Below are positions 21,583 through 33,180 of a stretch of 64,000 bases of DNA, one piece after another. The notes under the pieces are model-generated. The model saw only the letters and a list, made by a program, of their open reading frames with translations, did not search any database and was not told the origin of the DNA. Position 1 is the stretch's first letter. Every line of letters starts with the position of its first letter. The DNA is taken from positions 34,418,850-34,482,849 of the forward strand of contig CM050452.1 in NCBI GenBank assembly GCA_027563935.2, read 5' to 3'. The position numbers and the translations under genes were made by a program. Origin of the DNA: Costus lasius. Taxonomy: Eukaryota > Streptophyta > Magnoliopsida > Zingiberales > Costaceae.

Positions 21583-24500
21583 TGCTGGTGTTTATGCCCT
21601 AAGACCTAGTTTTGGTATATCTTTGTTCTACTTGATACTGATATTTCTTATATATCATTTTGGCATTATCGTTATCATGTTTAGTTTACATATGCAATTG
21701 TGTTCTTACATGATAATGTCCCTAGAGACAGATTGGAGCTGTGCTCAAACTCTAGTCCCCAGTCAATGTACCTTAGTGGATATGGGACAGCTATGGTACT
21801 TGTGAGACTGATATATGGGCTAGTTAGGCACGAGGTGCTAATGCAGACATATGGGTATATTAGTGGTAGATATACTAGACTGACCCGGTGTGAGGCAATG
21901 ACTAGATGTCATGAGTTATCCTCACAAGTGACAGGAGATGCATTGATCCCTTGACTTGAGGTCATTGACTCTTCTATATGGTTGGGGACATGCTTTGATA
22001 CAACCTAACACCTCATTGTAGTTGGGAGGTCATAACGGTTGTCATTGAGTATGTCACAATCCATATAAGAAGGTCAATGTACAGATAGAAGATTTGCCCC
22101 TTCCTGAGGGAAGCATGATATCTATGGGGCCCCCCTATGGTTCTATGACTGAAAGTGTATGGCCATACCCAAGTGAGAATCTGATTTAGTCATGACCATG
22201 AGATTGGGTAAAAGTAAGTGGTGACACACTGATGTAGGGGTGAAGCGTGTAGTAAAACTAGTGATGCAAAACTCAATTATTTATTTTTTTTTGAATTTTT
22301 AGAAAATATCAAATTTCACAAACAACCCAAAATTTAGTGCTACAGAAAATTATTATTTAAGAAAAGTAACTATATGTTGTAGGAGGATCCAGTGATCCAA
22401 AAATTGAACCAAGTAAACCAAGTTCTAGAACAACACTAGTTCTTTTGAATGACATGAAAAATAGATGATTCTCAACAATTTATAACGTTTGCAATAATAT
22501 AGCAAGTCAGATTATTCAATATAAAGCAATGCAGAATCTTATCAGTCTTGACTTTTGCAATGCTTCCCAAGTTGATCTGGTGATTCTTTTAGTGGAACCA
22601 AGTTATCATATCTGTAGAGTGAAACCTGTTCTTCATGCTCGTGTCAGAGATAAGAGGTTCTATCAAGTCTAAACATGTTGAATACCTGCAAGAACAAGGC
22701 TAATCAGATTAGTTTTCAGAACAATTGCAGGAGTTATTCAAATATGAAAAGTTGCTAGGTATCCTTGGTTGATCTGAAGAATCTGGATTCAGTCCAACTA
22801 GTCCATATGAAAGAACAAGATTTGGTCATTCTATTCATTCCAAAGTTTTGGAATTTTGTTGCGCCGATTGCTTAAGATACCTGCAAGAAGAAGCTTATTC
22901 AGATTAGAATTAGCAGAACCCGAAACAGTAGACACGGGAAATTCTAGGAAACAGGGGAAATGGCATAAGGGGCGAAAGTCGTCGCCGTTCGTCCGGTAGT
23001 GTACGACCACCGGACCTGTTATGACTGGGGGTCCTTATGTTCATGTAGAAGAGTTGGCCAGAGTTTTGAGACGGGCGGTGGGTGGCCGGAGGAGAACCAT
23101 GATGAGGAGCAGATCTAGGGCGGAATCTGGCGAAATAGGGGGAAACACGATCGCCGAGCGGAGTTGGTCGGCGTTTGTCTGGTGGTCAACGATCGCCGAA
23201 CCTGTTACGATGGGAGGTCCCTCTGACTATGGCGAAGTGGTGGCCGGAGTTTGGAGGCGCACGGTGGCTGGCCGGAGTCAAACGGTGCTGAAAGGTGGGA
23301 GTAGGGCGGAATCAGGGCGAGAATAGGGGATCGAAAGGAAGTTTCGATTCCGGTGATCGAGGCGGCGAATGGACGGATGCCGACGGCTGGAGGTTGCTCA
23401 GGGGTAGGGACGATGGTGGCCGAAGTCTTGTAGAGATCCGGCCCATGGATGGTCGGCGGCGAGGTGACGAGTTTCTGGAAATTCTGGAAACTGGGAATAC
23501 GTGGTTGTTTGACTTGGTTTCGTGAGGAAGAAGCTTGTAGAGAAGAAGGGAAGAGGGGGGGGGGACTCAGCCCTAGAAGGAGGTGAGGGGAAGGATAGGC
23601 AACACAAGCTCCTCAGAGGAGAAGAAGATCGGAGACATCCGATTGAGGACGAAAAACCATTTCCATTCAACGAATTCTGCGTTTACAAGGTTCAAGCTTT
23701 GATACATATAGGAGAAGCTTTCCAAGCGAACGTTGCTGGTTGAACGTTGCAATTTCCTTTTGTGGGTTGAACGAACGTTGTTGTTTCCATCTTCGATTGG
23801 TAGAGAGAGACATTGAAGTTTCTTTGTGAGGAGCTGCTGGGGACATGGAAGATTTCCTTTGTGGGGCGAAGAAGATAGCGTTGGCATGCGCTTGATGAAA
23901 TTGGCATGTGAACGTTACAAGGTAAAGGGGCGAAGAAGATAGCGTTGGCATGTGAACGTTACAAGGTAAAGGGGCGTTGAAGATGGGCTTGGACTTGGCT
24001 TGAAGAGATCTTTATTTGGGCCAAACATTATGGCATGCTTCATGGCTTGGTGCAGCATTTGCAAGTTCTGGTTTGATGAGGCAACTCCATTGAACGTTGT
24101 GAGCTTGAGCGACTGAAGATCATTGACTGATTGAAATAGTCATTTTCCACTTATTGAGCTAGCTTATTTGAGTGAGCTTGCTAGCTTATTTGAGAGCTTC
24201 CGAGTCTTCGACTATGGTAATCGTAGACTCCATTTGTACCTTCGTGGCCGGTGGTCTCTACCCCCATCACACACTTGTCCAATCGGATATCAGTTTGGCA
24301 ATGAGATAGTAATGTATCTGTACCTAGTTGCGATGATGGCGATGTCAATGTCGATATCCATTCCGATGACTTAGGTAGCAGCGATGCACTGCTAGGTGCC
24401 ACTCACTGCTTGTGGTGACCTTAGGTCAACACTGCTAATGTCAAAGGAACCTACAGGGTCTCACACCTTGACACTCAAGTTCTCGTATTGATCTGGAAGC

Positions 24501-25569
24501 CTTATGATCAAGTTATTGGATAGCTCAGATCTATTTGGGAGATTTCATCAGCACCAATGGGCCTGAAGAGAGGGAAGACAGTTATTGGTGCCAAACTTCA
24601 TTTTTGGCAGGTTGACTTGATGTTGACCATGGTTGGTCACATTTGACTTTGGGTTGCATTGGATTGGATCCAATGGCTTAATCAACCTTTGTAATGAAGT
24701 TTGGGCTAGCTCATTACCCAATGAGGCCCAATAACAAGTTGTCATGAAGAGATAATGGGCTAAAATGGTATAATGGGGAGAAACCCAACCCCATTAGCGC
24801 CTAAGGGCATAATGGGGTGTGGGTGGCGCAATGTGCTTCATAAGGAAGCAATTGGCGCCTCCCCCTTGTTCCTTCGATGGTATGCTTGCCTCTATGGCAA
24901 GTCTTGGGGCTGATATGCCTAGAAGAACTTCTTAGGAAGGTCTTAGGCGCATAAGGCTAATAGGAAAGGATTTATGGAAAAGACTTCGAAAGTTTCCTTA
25001 ACCCTAACCCTAATTGCTACCCCACTAAACCCTAGCCGCATGTCACTTCTCTTCTTGGTGCCTATATGATGTCTATTGCCGCCCCTTGCTCAACAATACA
25101 ATTGCAGGAGAGAGCAACCTAATGGGCAAGAGAAGAACATCAAGAGGCGTATCTCTTCCACCTTGAAGCCGAAAGCCTCCTCCCTTCTTTCCTCTTGGCA
25201 CAAGGAAGACTTGGGCTTGGTGACTTCATCTTCTCCCATCCCCTTCATCTTGACTCAACTCCCTTAGAAGTGGCGCATGTTGTGTAGAAGGAGTCAAGGC
25301 TTGGATCTTGTTCCCAAGGCTAGCACCGAGCATGGAAGAAGAGGGCTCGAGACATCCGTGTGTGTGAGACTGCAAAGGGTGCACGCTTGTGCTCCAACCT
25401 GGACATCGACTTGCTCTTGCTCTAGGTACTTTCTCCTCTCATCGTGTCGACCCCCTCGCAAGATGATCTTCATTGGATTTTTACAACTGGCCTGTTTCGG
25501 GGATATGCTTCCGCTATATGTATGTATTGATTGATAAAAATTTTTAAATATCCCCGGGGTTTCCCAACA
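21583..25569 (+). mobile_element. Solo LTR Y1 (copia-type ends), interrupted by X5
   Basis: Starts TGCTGGTGTTTATGCCC and ends GGTTTCCCAACA. The flanks taaac (21578-21582) and tgaac (25570-25574) are an imperfect 5-bp duplication. Without X5 and its duplication it is about 1.94 kb. The sequence is homologous to Y2 (26236-26671 and 37910-38983). It contains the palindrome gtatggccatac (22157-22168) shared with the A/C copia LTRs. No primer site, coding sequence or second LTR adjoins it, so it is most likely a product of LTR-LTR recombination. Confidence 0.8.
22230..24269 (-). mobile_element. Solo LTR X5, old X-family member
   Basis: Starts TGATGTAGGGG and ends CCCCCATCA in plus coordinates, flanked by the perfect duplication cacac (22225-22229 and 24270-24274). 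It is homologous along its length to the X LTR but clearly diverged, 2040 against 1752 bp. Shared parts are the tttagtgctaca region, the GC-rich duplicated block and the AACGTTG cluster near its right end. Strand is given by analogy with X, whose primer site shows minus orientation. GC-rich frames inside it are not supported as genes. Confidence 0.88.
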
Positions 25570-26235
25570 TGAACATGGTATGGGGGATTGTGTATAAATT
25601 TTCTTGGTTGCATGAAGATAAAGCAGAAGATGGAAACGCCAGCTAGTGGGAGATGTTGCTGATTGAAGTTGATGCTGTCGAAAACAAAGGTGTTGGTTGG
25701 CTGGAAACAAGGGAAATCACCACCGCCTAGTTGAAGTTGCTAGGGATGGAATCGGGGCGAGAAGCTATTGGAAGCTACCAATTGCTTTCTCTAGATCACA
25801 GCAAATCTGATAGTAAATGTTGAGGGGGTGACTAAAGGTTACTAGAGAAACTAGAGCTGGAGATGAAGCAGCCAGCTGGAACAGAGGCGGGTAGCAGCTG
25901 ATTACCGGAAGCAAAGGCAGTTGAAGAAGGAAGAGGCTACTGGTGGCTGCAGAAGATGTTTGTCACTGATGAGGGAAGTTCGGCGGGTGGCTGCTGATGA
26001 TGCGGCAACATTCTTTCTGCTAGATCAAAATGCTGATGGTAAGAATCACCGGAGATGTGGATTTGGAACTTTTTGCCTCCGACTTCTGCTCCCTTCGTCT
26101 CAAAAGTTCGAGAGCTTCGGTAAAGCGACAGTCGTCATTCATTAGCAAGGAGGACTCCGGCTGGACGGATGGAAGTGGAAGAGGTAAGTAGCGTTGGTAG
26201 ATCTAGAAGACAGGCACTGAGGAGGTGGTGGCGAT
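25570..26235. other. Unclassified spacer between Y1 and Y2
   Basis: 666 bp with no recognised gene, repeat or LTR. It lies between the right flank of Y1 (tgaac) and the left duplication of Y2 (gcgat), so it is host sequence for both, possibly more of V1. Only short frames occur. The word tggtat shortly after Y1 is too short a match to count as a primer site. Confidence 0.4.
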
Positions 26236-26671
26236 TGTTGGTGTATATGCCCTAGGACCTAGTTTTGGTCCATTATTGTACTACCTGAATTTGATATTTA
26301 TATATATCTTTCTGGCATTGTCATTATCAATGTTTGTCTACATCTACGATTATGTACTTACATGATAATGTCCCTGGAGACAGACTGGATCTGTGCTCAA
26401 ATGATCGTCCCCAATCGATGTACCAGAGTGGACATGGGACAACTCTAGTACTTGTGAGACTAGTATATGGGCTGGTTAGGCATGATGTGCTAACGCAGAC
26501 ATATGGGTATATCAGTGGTGGATATACTGGACCGACCCGCTGTGAGGCAATGACTTGGTGTCACGAGTTATCCTCACAAGTGATAGGAGATGCATTGATC
26601 CCTTGACTTGAGGTCATTGGCCATTCTATATCGTTAGGGGCATGCTTTGATACAACCTAACACCTCACTGT

Positions 26672-26887
26672 CACGTGATTCAGAGTTCAGAATAAATAAG
26701 TTAGCACCAAGGAATTCATACCTTAAATTGTCAAACAGTGATTTTAGGTATACGTTTCTTTCAATAATTACCTTGGGGTGCTTCCACATGAAGGTATTCA
26801 TATTTGTACCATTCGCGAATTGATTCATTCTGTAAAGTGAAGGACTTCTACAAAAGTCAGAGTATTTTCATTGTCTTTCTCGTCCTT
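26672..26887 (-). repeat. Displaced copy of Z internal sequence
   Basis: Nearly identical to 30423-30638, the internal segment close to the Z primer site. It begins cacgtgattcagag at the break with Y2 and ends cgtccttct where it joins truncated LTR sequence. It is direct evidence that a second, tandem Z unit once lay on the left. Confidence 0.85.
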
Positions 26888-28341
26888 CTCAGGTGCACAA
26901 CTCAGCAACTTAGTTAGTCTCCTACTCTCGCGGTGGACAACTACACGATCTACTTAGTTAGTCTCCTACTCTTGCGGTGGACTAAGCATAAGTTGATTGT
27001 GTTGAAATAGGACAAGAAGATTCCCCAAGTGGTCTCTAAGACTCTCGTTGATATCAAGTCTTCAAGTAATAGAGCACACAGGAATGATCTATGAGGATCT
27101 GTTGATTGCAATTCACCTCTCAGATTTTACCACAATCAACTAGAGTGAAAACCAATTTGGCCAAAATCGATAAACACGAATGAAACAAACCAAGATCAAA
27201 TAGCCTCGAAAGATACATCCAAAAGCAATTCTTAACATTAAGACTTATAAATCAAAAAGACGGGCTATGCCTAATTCCCGATCGAGGTTTTTACGCTAAT
27301 ACATATATGGTTACGACAAGTACAAGCCTTTCGATCAACACATAAAGAAGACTAAATGAAGTAAAGATGAGAAAAGAATTAAACAAACTCCTTTCTCTCC
27401 TCCTTTGAAGTCGCCTTCTTCTTCTTGAAATGACTCATGTTCTTCGTCGCCACCGAACACTGAGCTCTCAAGCGTAGTCCTCCTCTCTTCCCCTGGAGCC
27501 CCGACTGGGCGCTCCCTGGGCCTCTATGCGCCTCCCCGGGCACTCCCCTTGATTCGGTAATCCTGAGTCCTTTATATAGAAAACTTGGTGCCTATTCGTA
27601 TTCCGCATTAAATTCAAAATTAAATTCTGAATTAAACTCTGGATTAAATCCTCATTATGGCATGTCTCTTCACATTCTGCATTAAATATCATCTATTAAT
27701 TGCATGACTCTTCAAATTCTCAACTTAATTCTCATCCATTATGAGTCTTGATGGTTAATAAATAAACTCCGCATTTATGACTTGTAACGGAAATGCATTA
27801 ATTGCAGCCTCATTAAATCTCGTAACCTTCGGATGATTAATGCTCATTGAATCCATGACGGCCGTTAATAAATTCTGGCAGCTACGAATAAACTCTTGCG
27901 CCAGATGTGAGATTTCCTTCGTGAGGCAAACCACGACCATGCCCTATAATTTTCTTGTCGAGGGCATGTTTATCCGAAAAGTTATCGTCGAAGAATTTAC
28001 GATCGCATCTGCCTATGCTCATATAGAAACGGGTCCTTCGTATAGCCTGTCAGAGAATTACGGTCGTGATGTAGATTATGGCCTCAGCCGTAATTCTTGA
28101 AGTTACTCCCATTTGCAACCAAACTTCTTGTCGAGATTCTTGATTCACTCAGATATGTAAATGTACGTCCATGTAGCTCCAAAAGTGAGTGAATTGACCT
28201 GTATTTAAGAAAACACGACAAGTAGTGAAGCTTCTGAAGAAAGTTAATGAAATAAGCTGGAAAGAGATGTAAAAGCATGAAAATAGGTCGCGTTTCACAG
28301 GTAAATATAGGTCATAAAGACTATATAAATATGAGACATCA
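26888..28341 (-). repeat. 3' LTR of Z, truncated
   Basis: Matches 31212-37909 (without X) with a few percent divergence but lacks the part equivalent to 30920-31211. It ends gagacatca, followed by the polypurine tract. A TATA box (minus strand CTATATAAAGG) lies near 27571-27581. The inverted repeat aattacgg/ccgtaatt is at 28056-28063 and 28088-28095. Confidence 0.85.
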
Positions 28342-28357
28342 AAATCTCCCAGACTTA
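28342..28357 (-). other. Polypurine tract of Z
   Basis: On the minus strand, taagtctgggagattt directly precedes the LTR start TGATGTCTC. It is preceded by cttgaggacaagcaatg, a combination typical of Athila/Tat-type gypsy elements. Confidence 0.8.
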
Positions 28358-30895
28358 AATCATTGCTTGTCCTCAAGCATATAAAGATAAAAGTGGTAGT
28401 CAGAAAAAGGTGAAGTCAGGTCAAGCTTGTAAACTTTTGTATCCAAGGGAAATATCATTATGAACAAATGTCAGCAAGTCAGGGCATTCAAAATAATCAT
28501 CTATTGTCAAGAATAAGGGTGTGAAGATCCAATAACCAAAGTCAGATAAGGCTTACCTTCATGAGATGCAATAATCTTCTGTGTGGAGTATGCACTCTGT
28601 TCAAACTTGATTCAACCAAAGATACAAGTTGGAAAAAAACCACTGCACTCTTTTTTTTGTGTAATTTTCATCTTCTGTCTCTTTTTTTTTTGTGTGTGTG
28701 TTTTGACTTCAACTCATGTCTTCGGTACCACTGCCAATTTTACGTGCCAAGTAGAGGAGTCTTATTTATTTTTTATGGACTTCAACTCATATCTTCGGTA
28801 CCACTGCCAATTTTTCGCAGTGCCAAGTAGAGGAGTCTTTTTTTTTTGTTTTTTTATTTTTTTTTTGAGAGAGAGGATATAACAACCTTAAGTGCATTGA
28901 TCAAAACCAACAAGCAGTAAGGTGAATCAAATAGATGGAGGTACGTACTTCCACAGAGAGATCATAAGCATTACATTGAAAGTAAAAAAAACTCAATCAA
29001 AAATCGGATAGGTCACTTCATAGTCCTTTTTCCATCAAAAGATAATCATACGAATTGCCTGACTTTGAACTCAGATTTAGAGCATAATAATAATATCCCA
29101 TGGATTCAATATGAAATAAGAAACTATCATGATTTCCGTTAAAGATCAAAAATAATATCACCACTTATCTTCATCACAACATATGAAATGTATCATCAAA
29201 GCACAAAGCATAAGTATTGTGGTACTGCATATCATGTTTTGAAAATGAACCCAACCCAAAATCTCCCAGACTTAGATTATGCATAGTCCCTATGCATAGC
29301 ATGTAAAGAACACAAAATTTGGAGAAATGAGTTGCAATACTCACAAGATTAGTTAGAGTCATCATTGGTGAGCATCTCAATGCGTTCCTTTTTGAGAGTC
29401 GTCCACATCGTCGTGTGATTTTAGCAGGACATCCAGAGAAGTTGTAGAAACTGGTGGCATTTGTGGACTTGAGCAGAATTACGCATGAGGAAAAGGCAAA
29501 GATAGCATGTAGAGGTGAAACAGCTGAAGTAGCAGACTAGCAGAGTAAATACAAGAGAACAAGCTGCTGATAACTCGTTAAAATAGATTCATGAGTAATT
29601 TCGCCAATGGAATGGAAAACGGCTCTGCTTGAAGATTGAAGACGCAGGATTTCCGTTGCAGATCGAAGACGGCAGCTGCAATTTCAATTTGGATTGAATG
29701 TGCAGATTTGAGGAAGCGGATTAATTGAGAGGGGGCGGCTATTGATGAGGATAGCGACGCCGATTTTGGTTGCAGATCGGGAAGAGCAGTGCAGAAGGGT
29801 TCCGTTGAAGCTGGAGAGGGCGGCGGCAGCTTGAAGTCAGATTGATGAAGGGTGGCGCCACACGGATGACTTCTCTAGCAGGTGACTCATCTCTTGCCGA
29901 TTTTCATTGAAAAAGATGAAGAGCGGCGATAGTTTCATTGGTAATAAATGGAGGTCGGCGCTGGACTTCTGTTACAGATTAGAGAGGGCAGCGGCGATTT
30001 TTCGTGCAAACTGTAGAAGGCGGCACACAATTGAGAAAAGCGGTGCACAATTAGAATGGGATTGAAGTGGGATGGCGCCAAGCGGATGATTGAAGGAGGG
30101 CAACAGTAGTTTCGGGTGAGGATTGAAGAGTTTGGCACTAGCTAGAAATGGCGGAAGAGAAATCGACGCTTCCTTTCGACTGAGGCTGGTGAAGAAAGGG
30201 GCGCCCATGAACTTGGTTGCCATCGCTCCGAGAAAATTACGGCTGCCCAAGGTTCGACTTTTTTTTTTTAACACAAGATCACAACCAAATCCGAAATTGT
30301 AACCTTGTCATGAAATAAAAATAAAACATGTCAGAAAAATAAATTAAAACAAACATAAAGATAAATATAAAACACTTGGGTTGCCTCCCAAGAAGTGCTT
30401 GTTTAGGGTCTTTAGCTCGACCGTCACGTGATTCAGAGTTCAGAATAAATAAGTTAGCACCAAGGAATTCATACCTTAAATTGTCAAACAGTGATTTCAG
30501 GTATACGTTTCTTTCAATAATTACCTTGGGGTGCTTCCACATGAAGGTATTCATATTTGTACCATTCGCGAATTGATTCATTCTGTAAAGTGAAGGACTT
30601 CTACAAAAGTCAGAGTATTTTCATTGTCTTTCTCGTCCTTCTCAGCTTGACTAGAATGTCGTCTAAAATTTCCACTGGTTTTCACACACAATAATCAGCA
30701 AGTTGTAATAAGATGATCATCTCTTCTCAGAAGCTTCTATGACTTTAAAAATTTAGCTATGAATATTTCAAGAAGTCTATGCAGAAACAAGGTTATGCTA
30801 ACTAAAGTAAAACAAAATTACAAAGAAAAGATAAGAAAAGATGATAAAGCCTACTCTATCAATTCAAAGAATATTTTGAGATTAACAAAATACCA
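28358..30895 (-). other. Non-coding internal region of Z
   Basis: No gag-pol is recognisable in about 2.5 kb. It contains a duplicated 80-bp unit (about 28707-28838, word cttcggtaccactgcc twice), T-rich tracts near 28650-28865, and a second polypurine-like motif at 29256-29277. The word gggaggcaacccaag (minus strand, near 30376-30391) usually lies just after pol in Athila/Tat-type elements. Here it sits only about 500 bp from the primer site, so the coding part has been lost. Confidence 0.6.
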
Positions 30896-30913
30896 TCCCC
30901 GGCAACGGCGCCA
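30896..30913 (-). other. Primer-binding site (tRNA-Asp type) of Z
   Basis: The minus strand reads TGGCGCCGTTGCCGGGGA, an 18-base match to the 3' end of plant tRNA-Asp. It lies six bases from the LTR end (TGCATCA, 30920 in plus coordinates). It fixes minus orientation. Confidence 0.9.
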
Positions 30914-31428
30914 AAAACTTGATGCACAAAATCCGCAAGCGCACGGCTTACCGATGTAGTACTTAAGATATCATTTCCACAGGGATGGATTGTCAAGTAC
31001 CAAATCTTCCAATCTTTGATAGCTAAGCGATTGAAAATCTTAGTTGATGATACAAACTAAGCTAAAAGTGCAATAAAATAAAGGTCCTACAGATATGAGA
31101 GAAATCAAAAAATCGGGGTTCACCACGTTAATCAACCTACAAGCGAAATGAAAAGTACTGCTTAGAAAATCTTTCGGAAACCAAGTACATGTCCCCTTGA
31201 GCCGTACCCCTCTCAGGTGCACAACTCAACAACTTAGTTAGTCTCCTACTCTCGCGGTGGACAACTACACGATCTACTTAGTTAGTCTCCTACTCTCGTG
31301 GTGGACTAAGCATAAATAGATCGTGTTGAAATAGGACAAGAAGATTCCCCAAGTGGTCTCTAAGACTCTCATTGATATCAAGTCTTCAAGTAATAGAGCA
31401 CACAGGAATGATCTATGAGGATCCGTTG

Positions 31429-33180
31429 TGATGCAGGGGGGAGACACGAAATAAGATGCAGGGTGGAGACACGAAATATGATACTAATTAAAGCCCGATT
31501 ATTATTATTATTATTTTTTTTTAATTTTCAAAATAAAGTGTAAAATTCAGAAAACAGCTAGAAAATAGCAAATAGACTTTAGTGCTACAAAATATTATTT
31601 ACGAGGAGTTGTCATGTCTTTCGGACTGATCCATTGTAGCTTCAGTTGGATCAACTCGTCCTCTCGCAGAGCAAAGTGAGTTCTTCCTCATGACGCCAAA
31701 GATCAAGATTTTGGTGGCGCCGATTGCTAAAAATACCTGCGCAAACAAACAGATTCAGATTAGCGAACAGAAAGTTGAGGCAGGAAATTCATGGAGATCA
31801 GAAACAGGGAACGCAAGGTTTGCGTCGTTCATCGACGCTTGAGCGTGGATTGCTCGTCGGAGGATTTGGAAGCAAGGAGGAGACGAGGCGACGTCGGTAT
31901 CGTCGGAACACCGACGGCTGGTGGTGGGGTGAGGCGAGGGTGGCAACGCAGGCGGGGGCGGGGATGCGCTGTTCAGCAGAACAGGGGAGGCGCGAGTGTG
32001 GAGCAGAGGTGGCCGCCGTTCGTCGGGTGGTGGTCGTTCGCCGGACCTGCTACAACTGGAGGTTGGTATGGTTGTGGGGACGTCGTGGCCGGAGTTTGAG
32101 GTCGAATGGTGGCCGGTCGGAGGAGGGCGACGAGGAAAGGTGGAGCTGGGGCGGAAGACTGGCGGAAACAGGGGACGTTGCGCGATGGAGCAGAGTTCGT
32201 CGCCGGACAACCGGTGGTGCACGAACTCGGAACCTGCTACTACTGGAGGATGCTGTGGCTGAGGAGAGGATGTGGCCGGAGTTTGGAGATGAAAGATGGC
32301 CGGACGGAGGAGATCGACGATGAAAGGCGGATCTGAGGGCGGAATCAGGGCGAGAACAGGGGATCGAAAGGAAGTTTCTATTCCGGTGATCGGAGAGTCG
32401 GATGGATGGATGCCGGTGGCTGTGGCTTCGTCTTGGGGAGAGAGAGTGGTGGCCGAAGTCTCGTGGAGATCCGGCCGGTGGATCGTCGGCGGCGAAGTCG
32501 CAAAGTTTCGAAATCTGGGCTGAAGTTGCGGATGATTACAGCGAACAGAGAAGGAGAATTAGAGGTAGAGGGGAAGAGAGGAGGAAGGGGCTCAGCCCTA
32601 GAAGGAGGTGAGGGGAAGGATAGGCGACACAAGCGCCTCAGAGGAGAAAGGAGACATCCGATTTCATGGACGAAGAAACTATTTCATTCATTCAAAAAAC
32701 TATCGATTACAAGCATGGATGCGTGATACATATAGAGAAGATGGGAGAGACGTTGGGGTGAACGTTGAAGCTTCTTTCTTTGGCTGCAGGGAGAGACGTT
32801 GAGGGGATACGTTGGAGAAGTTTCCTTTCTTGGCTGGAGATGAACGTTGGTTGCAAACGTGCGTTGGAGAGCTTCCATCTTTGGTTGAAGATGAACGTCG
32901 CAAGGTAAGGTTCCAGCGTTGATGAAGATGAGTGTTGCCGTTGGATGAGATCCAAGATTTGATTAAATCCTTTGTTTCCTCTTGTGCTCGATGTAGGTCT
33001 CGGTTGTGGATTTGTATGCAGCAACTTGTTATTTGGAATGTGACTTGAGCTTCACTTTGTTATTTATTGAGCTAGCTTTTGATTAAGCATGCTAGCTTAT
33101 TTGTGACCTCACGAGTCTTTGTCTATGGCACCTTTAGGCTCCACTTGTATCTTCGTGGCTTGTGGTTCCTGTCCGCATCA
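31429..33180 (-). repeat. 3' LTR of X
   Basis: Ends TGATGCAGGGG and CCGCATCA in plus coordinates. It contains a duplicated GC-rich block of about 186-bp period (32041 and 32228 onwards), a cluster of ACGT cores (32750-32895), and a TATA-like ctatatgtatca (minus strand, 32727-32738). The long frames here are GC-rich by-products. Confidence 0.92.

Noticed and set aside
25570..26235. Host exon or gene fragment
   Set aside because: Only short frames, no splice or domain evidence; left as unclassified.
31724..32802. Several overlapping GC-rich frames (up to 199 residues) on both strands, repeated at 35225 and 47836
   Set aside because: They lie wholly inside X-family LTRs, overlap each other in many frames, and are not preserved in the diverged copy X5. 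They reflect few stop codons in GC-rich sequence.
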